Shown: positions 8,919 to 17,611, counted from the stretch's first letter. The stretch is DNA of 64,000 nucleotides from Shewanella basaltis (GCF_023283885.1 NZ_JAKILA010000004.1:124001-188000), one strand, 5' to 3'. A program made the numbers and translations. The notes: a model not told the origin generated them from the letters alone.

Positions 8919-9278
8919 ACATGCTAAAACAAGGTTAAGCCAACACGGGCCCTAAACAGCAAAAGCGCTAGGCGGCCAACGTAAGTGAAGGCTTATCCTT
9001 GTTTCATGGTTTAACAACGATAGCAACACAAGCACAGTTTACTGTGTACACATTCCATTGCCACTGGTACCGCTATGACATCACACCGCAAAAGTTTTTA
9101 ACGGTTGTTGTTTTATGCGCTGATGCACATTTAGCTTAATCAAAAGTCTTTACAGCAAGATTTTGCATTGAAAACCCACATGTTTTGCGAGATGTCCTGC
9201 TGTTTGGGTGTTTTATCATTTACAATCGGTTTACGACAATAAATAATACCCCAATCATTATTGACCAAGAGTTGAATT
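8919..9278. other. 360-bp intergenic region
   Basis: No coding sequence was recognised. It should carry the promoter of the zur-type gene. No palindrome matching the GTTATAAC Zur core is seen here, so autoregulation by Zur is not evident. Confidence 0.5.
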
Positions 9279-9749
9279 ATGCCATCTGCCAATCACGCTG
9301 CTACGTTTGCCAAAGCAGAACAAATTTGTCACGACAATGGTGTCAAACTCACAGTAAAACGAAAAAACGTGTTAGGGGTATTACTCGACTCTGACAAACC
9401 TTTATCGGCTTATGAAATTGCCGATATTTACCGCACCACACATCACGAAACCCTCGCACCTATGTCAGTGTATCGCATGCTCGACATACTCAGCGAACTG
9501 CCGCTTGTGCATAAGTTATCATCTGAAAACAAATACCTAGCGTGTTCACATATTACTTGTTCCCATACACACCAAGTACCACAGTTTTTAATTTGTAAAA
9601 GCTGCGGTAAGGTTGCCGAAAAAGGCATTCAGGCCAGTGTGATTGAGGCACTAAAAGAAAGCATAAAGCAGGCTGACTTCCAATTGCTTAACTCACAAAT
9701 CGAATTACAGTGCATCTGTAATGACTGTGCTAAATCAACCTTGAGCTAA
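9279..9749 (+). CDS. zur: Fur-family regulator, Zur type
   Basis: 156 residues. The N-terminal winged helix (VKLTVKRKNVLGVLLDSDKP, SAYEIADIYR, MSVYRMLDIL) is standard for the Fur family. In the dimerisation domain, CSHTHQVPQFLICKSCGKV supplies His and a CxxC structural zinc pair, and CICNDCAK near the end supplies the second CxxC. Lack of the Fur-type HHHDH iron cluster, together with two Zur-box-like palindromes nearby (4277 and 9928), favours zinc sensing. It binds DNA as a Zn-loaded dimer and represses zinc-uptake genes. The start codon is ATG at 9279; an earlier frame from 9185 is a different, non-coding frame. Confidence 0.8.
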   Translation: MPSANHAATFAKAEQICHDNGVKLTVKRKNVLGVLLDSDKPLSAYEIADIYRTTHHETLAPMSVYRMLDILSELPLVHKLSSENKYLACSHITCSHTHQVPQFLICKSCGKVAEKGIQASVIEALKESIKQADFQLLNSQIELQCICNDCAKSTLS

Positions 9750-9927
9750 ATTCAAGCCAATTGTTTGCATTCTTTATATTATACCATTACATACCGATTG
9801 ATGGCTCGTTGCGCCAATCAGCTCAGCGTCACTCATGACTTGGCATAAGCCGCTCAGCATAAGCACCTGACATAATTTACCTCGCACCCACTCGCAATTA
9901 ACAAGGTTTGTTTTACAGCCTTAATGA

Positions 9928-9941
9928 TATGTTATAACATA
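9928..9941. promoter_or_regulatory. Perfect Zur-box-like palindrome
   Basis: TATGTTATAACATA is a perfect 14-bp palindrome, 82 bp before the truncated ABC gene and upstream of the third TonB receptor. It differs at one position from the site at 4277-4290. Both fit the GTTATAAC core of Zur operators. Confidence 0.65.
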
Positions 9942-10022
9942 CCACTCCATTGTGTTTACAGCGCCCATCAAACACGGCTTACACAGCACACGTATTACAA
10001 CCTTTTATTTAGAGATCAGGCA

Positions 10023-10442
10023 ATGCAAAAAGAAGCGGTAGTCGCGTCAGCACTGAGCGTGCGGTTTTCCCAACAAACCGTATTAGATAAAATCGATTTT
10101 ACAGTTAAACAAGGCGAAGTCTTTGCCCTTTTAGGCGGCAATGGCGCGGGTAAATCGACAGCATTAAAAACGTTTCTCGGCACAGTTCCAAAACAAAGTG
10201 GTGAGGCAAAAGTCCTTGGAATGTCAGTAGATAAAGACATTGACAGTATTCGAGCCCAAATTGCTTACCTGCAAGCATCATTGCAATATGAGCAACAAGT
10301 GCGCGATTACCACAATGCATTACGCCTGTTCTATTACCCACTGCTATTTAGCAAAGACCCATTTACGCTCGAAAAACTCAACAACCTACCTGAGTTTTCG
10401 ACTTACTCTGCATCCCAACCTTCGCCAAAGGACAATGATTAA
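10023..10442 (+). pseudogene. Truncated ABC-transporter ATPase
   Basis: 139 residues. The beginning is a normal ABC ATPase: VVASALSVRFSQQTVLDKID, then Walker A LLGGNGAGKSTALKTF. A Q-loop-like IAYLQASLQYEQQ follows. The protein then turns into unrelated sequence and stops. The signature (LSGGQ), Walker B and H-loop are all missing, so it cannot hydrolyse ATP in the usual way. A deletion seems to have joined the 5' half of an ABC gene directly to the receptor gene, whose start lies eight bases inside this frame. It may now act only as a translated leader. ATG at 10023 gives a regular ABC N-terminus; an earlier ATG at 9924 would run through the Zur-like palindrome. Confidence 0.65.
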
Positions 10443-12570
10443 TATGAAACGTGTCACCGTGACGTACCCCAAAACCTACCTGAGCCTGTTAATCGCTTCG
10501 GCATTATGTTTGCCCACCATGGTACATGCCGCAGACAACACCAACTCAGTGTCAGAAGATGTCGACGTAATTGAAGTTAAAGGGCTACGTCAGGCCTATC
10601 GCGGCAATGTACAAGAAAAAAACCTGCCTCAATCTATTTCAACAATGTCATTTGAAACACTCGAGTTAACCGGCATTACAGGCTTACAAGATTCACTAGA
10701 GTTAGTCAGCGGCGTGACTCGTCAAAACGATTTTGGTGGCTTATGGGATATGTTTGCTATTCGTGGTTTTGCTGGCGATGAAAACCTGCCTTCAGCTTAT
10801 TTAATCAACGGCTTTAGTGCAGGACGTGGCTTTAGCGGTAATCGTGATATGTCGAATGTCGAATTTATGGAAGTGCTAAAAGGGCCTAGCTCTGCGTTAT
10901 ATGGACGTGGCGAGCCTGGCGGCACGGTGAACATCACCACTAAAAAACCACAATTTGACGAGCAAGGATACATTAAGTTCACCGCAGGAAGCTTTAATAC
11001 CTACCGCGCAGAAGGTGATTACACTAACGCAATTAGCGATGATTTAGCCTTTAGAATTAACGGGGCTTATGAAGATGCGCAAAGCTATCGTGATACGGTA
11101 GAAAAGAAAAAAACCATTCTTACCCCGTCATTTATTTATCAGGCCACTGACGACACCCTAGTCTCTTATGAGCTTGAATACCTCGACCAAGAAGCCGACA
11201 TGGACCGTGGGGTCGTGTTTGTTAAAGGCAAACCATTCTCTTATTCAAACTTTTACGGCGAACCGGCAGATGGTCCTGTAGAAATTGACGCCCTAGGCCA
11301 TCAACTCCAAATTCAACATGATTTTGCCAATGACTGGGCCTTTAACGCAGGATTAAGTTACCGCACATCTTCGTTTGAAGGCAGTGTGTCTGAGCCTCGT
11401 TGGTATGATGCAGATAATAACTACATTGTACGTCAGCGCCGCTATCGTGATTTTGATGCAACCGATCTCTCTGGGCGCGTTGAATTGAGTGGCACCGTTA
11501 CGCTATTTGGGCTTACCAACAACCTGCTCATTGGTGGCGACGCGTATGAATACGAGCTAGAACGCCTCATTTTACGTTATCGCCATTCTGGTGCTGACGG
11601 CGATGGCGCAGATGCATTTGCTATCGATTACGACAACCCTGTATATAGTGCTACGTTACCTAGCATGAAAAACAATACCTCAGATTTAGAAGCGCAAAGT
11701 GGTCAAGGGATTTACTTTCAAGATCAAATCGATATTACCGACAGTGTTAAAGCCATGTTAGGGATGCGTTTCGATCATTTTGAGCAAGACATCACCAACC
11801 GCCTTGCCGATAACGCCATGATAAGTTCGTCAAAATCATACTTTAACCCACGCTTCGGGCTGGTGTATGTTGTAAATGATGATGCTCGCTTATATGCCAG
11901 CTATTCAGAAGGCGCAAGACCAAACTCAGGCGTTAATGCCCAGGGGAATGGCCACGATCCTGAAGAAAGCACCTCTTATGAAGTGGGGATAAAGTGGGAC
12001 ATGCAAGATCACGGCTTTAGCGGTACTGCGGCCGTGTTTACCACAGACAAGAAAAACATTCTCGCCAGTAGCCCAAGCGGAGACGGCACAACCGAAGCCA
12101 TTGGTGAAGCCCAAAGTGACGGATTTGAACTGGATATTCATTACAATTTAACCGAAAACACCCAAGCAACCTTGTCATACGCTTATGTCGATGCCAGAAA
12201 TACCAAAGAAATAACCCTGTGGGACTGGTATGTCATTGAAGAAGGCGCGCGATTAAGTAACGTGCCAGAGCATAGCGGTAGTGTAATGCTTCGCCACTTT
12301 ACAGAAATGAACGGCTTAGAAGGCAGTGGTGGCGTTGTGATTAAATATGTGGGCGATCAGTTAGGCGATTTTCTAGAGCAAGATTTTGATTTACCACACT
12401 ATACCTTACTCAATCTATTCGCCAATGTTAACTTAACCGACAACCTAGATCTGAACCTAAATATCGACAATGTGCTAGGTGAAGAGTACTACGCCAACTC
12501 ATATTCCGACGCATGGACAATGCCAGGCGCACCAAGAAACTATCGAGTCAGCGTTAAGTACAGTTTTTAA
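10435..12570 (+). CDS. TonB-dependent receptor, siderophore/metallophore type
   Basis: 711 residues from ATG 10435; ATG 10444 is an equally good start and leaves the signal peptide (ending MVHAAD) intact. The plug contains GLQDSLELVSGVTRQNDFGG and MEVLKGPSSALYGRGEPGG, typical of the FhuA/FpvA-like siderophore receptor branch, followed by NITTKKP and a full barrel ending RVSVKYSF. It imports a metal chelate across the outer membrane with TonB energy. The Zur-box-like site upstream (9928) suggests zinc control rather than iron control, so a zinc-related chelate is possible; this is inference. It is preceded by the truncated ABC gene and followed by repeat-type hairpins. Confidence 0.85.
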   Translation: MINMKRVTVTYPKTYLSLLIASALCLPTMVHAADNTNSVSEDVDVIEVKGLRQAYRGNVQEKNLPQSISTMSFETLELTGITGLQDSLELVSGVTRQNDFGGLWDMFAIRGFAGDENLPSAYLINGFSAGRGFSGNRDMSNVEFMEVLKGPSSALYGRGEPGGTVNITTKKPQFDEQGYIKFTAGSFNTYRAEGDYTNAISDDLAFRINGAYEDAQSYRDTVEKKKTILTPSFIYQATDDTLVSYELEYLDQEADMDRGVVFVKGKPFSYSNFYGEPADGPVEIDALGHQLQIQHDFANDWAFNAGLSYRTSSFEGSVSEPRWYDADNNYIVRQRRYRDFDATDLSGRVELSGTVTLFGLTNNLLIGGDAYEYELERLILRYRHSGADGDGADAFAIDYDNPVYSATLPSMKNNTSDLEAQSGQGIYFQDQIDITDSVKAMLGMRFDHFEQDITNRLADNAMISSSKSYFNPRFGLVYVVNDDARLYASYSEGARPNSGVNAQGNGHDPEESTSYEVGIKWDMQDHGFSGTAAVFTTDKKNILASSPSGDGTTEAIGEAQSDGFELDIHYNLTENTQATLSYAYVDARNTKEITLWDWYVIEEGARLSNVPEHSGSVMLRHFTEMNGLEGSGGVVIKYVGDQLGDFLEQDFDLPHYTLLNLFANVNLTDNLDLNLNIDNVLGEEYYANSYSDAWTMPGAPRNYRVSVKYSF

Positions 12571-12571
12571 C

Positions 12572-12622
12572 ATGTATACCCAAACAACCTGAAGGTACTC
12601 GATTTAACGGATCTTCAGGTTG
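12572..12622. repeat. REP-like element, copy 2, with hairpin
   Basis: Bases 12572-12591 are the reverse complement of 3718-3737 (20 of 20). Here the element continues into a perfect 10-bp stem, CAACCTGAAG (12585-12594) and CTTCAGGTTG (12613-12622). It begins one base after the receptor stop and could stabilise or end that transcript. Confidence 0.6.
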
Positions 12623-12644
12623 ATTGGAGACGTAATGATATCGC

Positions 12645-12670
12645 AGGGATAAAAGCTAGCTTTTATCCCT
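12645..12670. terminator. 26-bp perfect palindrome
   Basis: AGGGATAAAAGCT is followed directly by its reverse complement AGCTTTTATCCCT, then by a T-rich tract. It may be a terminator for the receptor transcript; a regulator-binding site for the next gene, which starts 34 bp later, is the alternative. Confidence 0.5.
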
Positions 12671-12704
12671 ATTTACTTTTAGCAACTTGGTCAAAGAGGT
12701 TACC

Positions 12705-13910
12705 TTGAACAGTAATACAACTGCTTCTAATTTCTCCCCAAATGCTCCTTTAATGGCAACAAACGTCGGCGCGAGAATCGATTCAATCGATATTCTTCGT
12801 GGTCTGATCATTTTAATCATGATGCTCGATCACGTGCGTGAGCGCTTTTTTATGCACACTCCAGTAGGCGATCCAATATTCGATCACATCGCTCCTGAGT
12901 TTTTCTTTACACGTTTTATCACTCACTTTTGCGCGCCGATATTTATTTTTTTAGCAGGCATGTCGGCCTGGCTTTATGCGCATCCAGCTAATGGCACTTA
13001 CCGTTCGCCAAGCGGCTTTTTGTTCAAACGCGGTTTAGTGTTAATGATGTTTGATATAGTGCTGTATACCCTATTGTGGTTCGACTTAGGCTACAACACC
13101 ATTTGGCTACAAGTACTTTGGGCAATTGGACTAAGTATGCTTGGGTTATCTATTGCGTGTAAGATGAACATTTGGCTCATAGGCACGTTGGGGGTCATCA
13201 TTACCTTTGGGCACGATTTATTAAATGCATACCGGTTTACGCCTGAAGATCCAGGCTTCATCCTCTGGGCCATTCTCAACCAAAATGCGGTGATCGGGCA
13301 AATAGCAGGCATGACCATTAAGGTATCATACCCCTCATTAGCATGGTTTGGGGTAATTCTGCTTGGCTATTGTGCAGGAGCACTTTTTGCAAAAACAATG
13401 AGCCCACTCGTGCGCATTAAATCGTTTATGATGATTGGGCTCGCCTGTATTCTTACCCTATTGGTATTACGCGGATTTAATCTGTATGGCGAAGCATTAC
13501 CCTGGTCGGTTCAGGCAACTGGCATTGAAACACTCATGTCGTTTTTAAACGTGACCAAGTATCCGCCATCACTAAATTACCTCTTAGTCACCATAGGTGT
13601 TGGCTGTATTTTATTAGCGTTATTTGAAGCGGTTCAACAACATGCAGTAAAACCATTAAGCGTGTTAAAAACTTTTGGCTCAGCCCCTATGTTTGTATAC
13701 TTTGCGCACCTTTACCTCATACTCGCCGCCTATTGGATTTTATTTACCATCATAGGCCCAACCCACGACGAGCGCTTTGGACTGCCCACGGTTGAAACAA
13801 TATGGATAGGCACAGTAATGCTGACTGCCATTCTATATATTCCAACTAAAAAGTTTGCCACCTATAAGCACAAGCATAAAAGTAAAAAGCCTTGGTTGAG
13901 TTATTTGTAG
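12705..13910 (+). CDS. DUF1624-like multi-pass membrane protein (acyltransferase-like)
   Basis: About 401 residues with ten or so membrane helices. RIDSIDILRGLIILIMMLDH followed by VRERFF, and HFCAPIFIFLAGMSAWLY, match DUF1624 / heparan-alpha-glucosaminide N-acetyltransferase-like proteins, in which the early Asp-His pair is conserved. The family is thought to transfer acyl groups across the inner membrane, but bacterial substrates are mostly unknown. The TTG at 12705 is chosen as start because AGAGG lies five bases before it; TTG at 12687 lacks such a site. It is followed by a strong terminator. Any link to metal uptake is by position only. Confidence 0.65.
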   Translation: MNSNTTASNFSPNAPLMATNVGARIDSIDILRGLIILIMMLDHVRERFFMHTPVGDPIFDHIAPEFFFTRFITHFCAPIFIFLAGMSAWLYAHPANGTYRSPSGFLFKRGLVLMMFDIVLYTLLWFDLGYNTIWLQVLWAIGLSMLGLSIACKMNIWLIGTLGVIITFGHDLLNAYRFTPEDPGFILWAILNQNAVIGQIAGMTIKVSYPSLAWFGVILLGYCAGALFAKTMSPLVRIKSFMMIGLACILTLLVLRGFNLYGEALPWSVQATGIETLMSFLNVTKYPPSLNYLLVTIGVGCILLALFEAVQQHAVKPLSVLKTFGSAPMFVYFAHLYLILAAYWILFTIIGPTHDERFGLPTVETIWIGTVMLTAILYIPTKKFATYKHKHKSKKPWLSYL

Positions 13911-13921
13911 TTGGCTTAATA

Positions 13922-13949
13922 AAAATGGCCGAGTAACGTCGGCCATTTT
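13922..13949 (+). terminator. Rho-independent terminator
   Basis: AAAATGGCCGA and TCGGCCATTTT form an 11-bp perfect stem with a 6-nt loop, 12 bases past the DUF1624-like stop. Confidence 0.85.
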
Positions 13950-13993
13950 GACTAAAACACCTTTTAACTGTAAGCCATAACGACACGGTGCGC

Positions 13994-14457
13994 TTAACTG
14001 ATCTCGATATCATTGTTAACAAGTTTTTTAAACATGTGGTTTCCTGCATAAAGTGTAAAAGGGTCACTCAATTCTTTCAGCTTTCCTAATTTATGAAGTT
14101 TTGTTATCGCTTGCTTATAGAGTGGGTTCAGCTTCTCTATTGGCAAATTGTCTGAGTCCCCCATGCCACAGTCGTAACTCAAATGCACCCATTCCACCGT
14201 CAAATGCAGAGCCGATTATACCGCTGGATGCATAATCTAAAGCGCCAGGAGACATAGCACTGTTTTTAGGCACATCGAGATCGCGCAATCCATTATGAAA
14301 CCCTTAACTGCCATCGACCACGTTCATCACAAAACTCAGATCAGGATCATAAGTGAAATCTTCATCGCTTTGTGCTGTGTAAGGGTCTGTAGAGGCACAA
14401 CCCACTAATAAGCTTGCTACCATGCTAATTGTTAAACATTTTTTTTACTGTTTTCAT
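13994..14457 (-). pseudogene. Decayed lipoprotein gene
   Basis: From ATG at 14457 the frame runs MKTVKKMFNN and then stops. A one-base shift in the A tract gives SMVASLLVGCAS with a lipobox (LLVGC), then TDPYTAQSDEDFTYDPDLSF until another stop. A third frame downstream (14203-13994) reads on as an open but different frame, ending KLVNNDIEIS. The pieces look like one former lipoprotein gene broken by at least one frameshift and one stop. No family was recognised. It marks the edge of the accessory region. Confidence 0.5.
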
Positions 14458-14608
14458 TGATTGAGTCCTTACTTTTTTATGCGTTATATGTAGCTTATCA
14501 TTCGGGTTAAATCGGGCAATCGAGGCCATCACAAACGATTGTTTTTGTTTACCCATGTTTCAGATGATTGGTAAACAAAGCCCCACAGCTCGTTGAGTTG
14601 AAGCTAAA

Positions 14609-14716
14609 ATGGAACATGCACAATCAATCACCTGTATTGATCTTGAAAACGCGAGCGTTGAGAAGTCTACGAGCGAAAGTGACAGCTTGCGTAGAACTCA
14701 AGCAATAGAGAAATAA
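14609..14716 (+). pseudogene. 3'-end remnant of a second copy of the 557-aa island gene
   Basis: The frame reads MEHAQSITCIDLENASVEK and continues to a TAA at 14714-14716. The end of the intact gene at 35383-37056 reads MEHAQSIDFIDLENARGEE. At the DNA level a 17-base block, GATCTTGAAAACGCGAG, is identical (14639-14655 and 37013-37029), and CAATCAATC upstream is shared too. The two copies lie in the same orientation 22.4 kb apart. The rest of the gene is missing here. It is either the leftover of an earlier element or one edge of an island. Confidence 0.6.
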
Positions 14717-15046
14717 AAAAATGATTTAAAATCAATTACTTAGAAAATAGTTAGGCCTATTTTACCCATTTCATTTAAACATCACTACTTAACTGATTTT
14801 ATTGAAGTTTTTATCATCCCCAATCAATGACTGAGACTGAAAACTGCCAAAATGTCCTCCAATGAGACACCATTGTCTGAGGTCTTTCATTGAATAAATT
14901 CAAATGTCGCCCCCATCCATCTTCATCCATTGGGCGTATTTTGCGTATCACAATCGCTCTGAAAGCCCAGCCTCTGTTTCTATGACACATCATCATTCAA
15001 CTATGCCCTATCGGGTTAGACGTAATATTTTCATTCATCCCTTAAA

Positions 15047-15065
15047 ATGTACTTTACAAGTACAT
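15047..15065. promoter_or_regulatory. Operator copy 1 for gene 15114-15809
   Basis: ATGTACT-N5-AGTACAT inverted repeat (7-5-7). An identical-arm copy lies 37 bp downstream at 15084-15102. The pair spans the promoter region of the next gene. Confidence 0.6.
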
Positions 15066-15083
15066 TTAAAGGTGACACAATCC

Positions 15084-15102
15084 ATGTACTAACTAAGTAC
15101 AT
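15084..15102. promoter_or_regulatory. Operator copy 2 for gene 15114-15809
   Basis: ATGTACT-N5-AGTACAT again, with a different 5-bp spacer, ending 12 bp before the start codon. A dimeric repressor bound here would block transcription or early elongation. Confidence 0.6.
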
Positions 15103-15113
15103 ATTAAAATATC

Positions 15114-15809
15114 ATGTCCAGAATAAATATTGAAATCGATCCAAAACAAGATCTGAAACCGGTAAGTATCGAAGCATTAACAGCATCAATTTACAGTGCA
15201 CTTACTGCACTGCAAATTCTCACTGACAGTAGTCAAAATAAAGGAGATTGCGATGTCTCAAGTGGCGCCATCGAATGGTTCGACACTCCCGAAACCACCG
15301 AGTTCGTGAGAAAAAGTGCCATGTGGTTATTGCTAGAACCATTATGGTTATATGCAGAAAAAGGTCAGTTAGTCAGACCTAAAGATCATCTTAATGATGT
15401 CATTGGTGATCTGCTCAAATGGGTTTGTGCAATTGAAGCGATAAGCGAATACTCAGGTGAAAATGTACACACACCCATTTTGAAAGTGATCACTAAATTC
15501 TTAGCTCGGTTAAAACTGGATTATCAAATTGACTTATGGTCAGGCGGTGACGTCAAAGGCTATCCAGATCTTAGCGATGGCCTCGTTGGGATCTTATGGT
15601 TACCTCAAGTCGGTGATAAAAACCTGACCATTATTGAGTTAGCCCTCCTTGCTGGGGTGTCAAACATAAGAAGCGTCAGAAATGCTCAATATGATAAAGA
15701 CAACCCTTTAGTGTTTATCAAAACCGGTAAAAACGTCGAAGTCGAAATCGATGTTGCCAAGCAGTGGCTGGCTAAACGCAGAGGATTTGTGGCAACAAAT
15801 CACGAATGA
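15114..15809 (+). CDS. Unknown protein with C-terminal HTH-like segment
   Basis: 231 residues, no signal peptide and no clear membrane helix. I do not recognise the family. The C-terminal part LTIIELALLAGVSNIRSVRN resembles a MerR/AlpA-type helix-turn-helix, followed by VFIKTGKNVEVEIDVAKQWL, which is the kind of strand-helix seen after such motifs. The N-terminal 170 residues are mostly helical in appearance. Two ATGTACT-N5-AGTACAT operators sit directly upstream, so the protein may repress its own gene; this is inference. The gene stands alone, with a terminator about 140 bp after its stop. Confidence 0.6.
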   Translation: MSRINIEIDPKQDLKPVSIEALTASIYSALTALQILTDSSQNKGDCDVSSGAIEWFDTPETTEFVRKSAMWLLLEPLWLYAEKGQLVRPKDHLNDVIGDLLKWVCAIEAISEYSGENVHTPILKVITKFLARLKLDYQIDLWSGGDVKGYPDLSDGLVGILWLPQVGDKNLTIIELALLAGVSNIRSVRNAQYDKDNPLVFIKTGKNVEVEIDVAKQWLAKRRGFVATNHE

Positions 15810-15947
15810 AATATAAACCATCACTCAACGAGTGTTATTAAAGAGCACTGAAATACCTGCATAAAATCACAGTTTGTACCTGTAAATGTGTGAAAGAGGG
15901 AGTTGTGCCCCTCAATAATGGCTCGAAGGAGGTGTCCTAAGAGCAAC

Positions 15948-15977
15948 AAGGGGGCCCGAAATAGGGCTCCCTTTTTT
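15948..15977 (+). terminator. Rho-independent terminator
   Basis: AAGGGGGCCC and GGGCTCCCTT form a G/C-rich stem (one G-T pair) around GAAATA, followed by a T run. It separates the 15114 gene from the 16064 gene. Confidence 0.8.
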
Positions 15978-16063
15978 AAAATTTTTTTTGTGTCAATTCA
16001 GTCATTATTTAACTTCACGATCTCGTCATCGTGAAATGAAACCATAAGAAGGTCAGTACTAAA

Positions 16064-16825
16064 ATGTTAGAACACTATGTTAATTACATAAAAAACCATT
16101 CATTTAGCTCTGTTCAGCAGGCATTAGGAGAAGAATTAGTCATTGAGCAAAGTGGTGAATTATCCGTATATTACGCCCCGTTTGAATACATCAATAAAGA
16201 AGCAAAAATTATCATATGTGGGATAACCCCAGGCATTCAGCAAGCAATCCTGGCGCTTGAAGAAGCCAGCAAACAATTAGCACAAGGTTGTTCAATTGAA
16301 GCCACTAAAAAAGCAGCTAAAAATACCGCGAGTTTTGCTGGGCCGATGCGTAAAAACCTCATTCGCTTACTGGACTATATAGGCCTTCCACCAAAGCTGG
16401 GGATCACTTCGTGTTCTGAACTATTTGAAGCAAAAGCTCATCTCGTTCACTACACCTCAGCGTTACGCTATCCCGTGTTTAAATCCGGTAAAAATTACAG
16501 CGGAACACCGTCAATGGTTTCCAACCTTTTTTTACGCAAACAGCTTGAGCAACACTTATTACCTGAGCTCGCGCAATTTAGCTCATCAACGCTCATTATT
16601 CCACTCGGCCCCAAAGTGGAAGAAGCATTGCGTTATGCCGCTCGAGTTGGCGTTATCAATGAAAACCAAATTTTGGCGGGACTTCCTCACCCTTCTGGCG
16701 CAAATGCAGAAAGAATTTCGTACTTTTTAGGTCAAAAGCCAGCAGATAAATTGTCTATCAAAACAGATCCTGTCGTGATTGATGCCGCGAAACAAAAATT
16801 AACTGCGCAGATAACATCCATTTAA
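16064..16825 (+). CDS. Uracil-DNA-glycosylase-superfamily-like protein
   Basis: 253 residues. Two landmarks of the UDG fold are visible: IIICGITPGIQQA (residues ~50-61, the motif-1 loop of type GxxPG) and LAGLPHPSGANAE (residues ~205-216, the motif-2 HPS loop). LIIPLGPKVEEAL (~177-189) is the strand-helix before motif 2. Motif 1 lacks the catalytic Asp of family 1 UDG, so base excision by the usual mechanism is uncertain. The next gene starts 40 bp later on the same strand and probably belongs to the same transcript. Together they sit among toxin-antitoxin and recombinase genes, so a nucleic-acid or defence role is possible but unproven. Confidence 0.6.
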   Translation: MLEHYVNYIKNHSFSSVQQALGEELVIEQSGELSVYYAPFEYINKEAKIIICGITPGIQQAILALEEASKQLAQGCSIEATKKAAKNTASFAGPMRKNLIRLLDYIGLPPKLGITSCSELFEAKAHLVHYTSALRYPVFKSGKNYSGTPSMVSNLFLRKQLEQHLLPELAQFSSSTLIIPLGPKVEEALRYAARVGVINENQILAGLPHPSGANAERISYFLGQKPADKLSIKTDPVVIDAAKQKLTAQITSI

Positions 16826-16865
16826 GTCTTTACAAATTACCGTGCTCAAAAAATAAGGAAATAAG

Positions 16866-17318
16866 ATGGCCACAGCCAACAAAGTCAGCTTACTGGATAC
16901 TATAACGAAGTGCATAGCACCGTCTGTTGAACGCAATATTGTAAAAACATGTCATGAATTGGGGTTTTCCAATACCTTTACTAAAAAAGAAATCGCTATT
17001 CTAAAAAATGAGCAGATTATCGCCTATATCAGCCGTACTTCAGGCTTGGGTAAAGGTAAGTTACATATAGTGATAAATCCGATCCTCTCTTCAAAAATGG
17101 ATATGGCAATTGACGCAATGCCATGCGTGAAAATTAACCACAACAAAAGATGCTCTTCGCGTTTTGTGAGCAGCTCTAATTATAGAGGATTCAATAATAT
17201 TGGTTATTGTGAAGCGTTAAAGTCAGGTGAACATGTTGGCGCGGGTTATATCATTGATCATGAAAATTATATTACTGAGTTAACTTCATTTTTAGCGGTA
17301 TTGAATAGCTTAACTTAA
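16866..17318 (+). CDS. Unknown 150-aa protein paired with the UDG-like gene
   Basis: I do not recognise this family. The protein is 150 residues, soluble in appearance, rich in Lys and Asn, with cysteines at TKCIAPSVER, KTCHELGF, MPCVKINHNKRCSSRF and GYCEALKSG. KGKLHIVINP and SRFVSSSNYRGFNNIGYCEA could be a beta core. AATAAGGAAATAAG supplies a ribosome site (AAGGA) about 7 nt before ATG. It follows the UDG-like gene by 40 bp, so it is likely co-transcribed and functionally linked. No sign of truncation. Confidence 0.5.
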   Translation: MATANKVSLLDTITKCIAPSVERNIVKTCHELGFSNTFTKKEIAILKNEQIIAYISRTSGLGKGKLHIVINPILSSKMDMAIDAMPCVKINHNKRCSSRFVSSSNYRGFNNIGYCEALKSGEHVGAGYIIDHENYITELTSFLAVLNSLT

Positions 17319-17589
17319 TGCTCACGAAATTAAGCATTTGTTATTAAAGTAATTAATACTCACATTGAGACTGATAGCTAAGCAATAGCCTCCTTGAACT
17401 GTGCTATGTCCCAGTTTAATGACTTTATAATCCCATGTCCCCCTGAATGTGACTCGTTTAGGGGCTAAAATCTGTACTACTCACCATACTCGATTTCCAT
17501 GTTTCAAAGATGATGGCAATCGCTTCTCTCGCTGAATAAATTGCTTCTTTAGGAGTAACTTGGTGATTTTAGCTTATCTATCTAAAATA

Positions 17590-17611
17590 AAGTTAGCCAT
17601 ATAGCTAACTT
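17590..17611. promoter_or_regulatory. Operator copy 1 for the orphan XRE gene
   Basis: Arms AAGTTAGC and GCTAACTT around CATATA. It is a near-copy of the perfect palindrome centred 39 bp downstream. Confidence 0.65.

Noticed and set aside
9924..10022. Upstream extension of the truncated ABC gene to ATG 9924
   Set aside because: It would translate through the Zur-like palindrome and gives an N-terminus unlike ABC ATPases; ATG 10023 starts a normal one.
14814..15092. Two overlapping open frames of about 60 codons on opposite strands
   Set aside because: No ribosome site, no recognisable motifs, and the region ends in the operator pair of the next gene.
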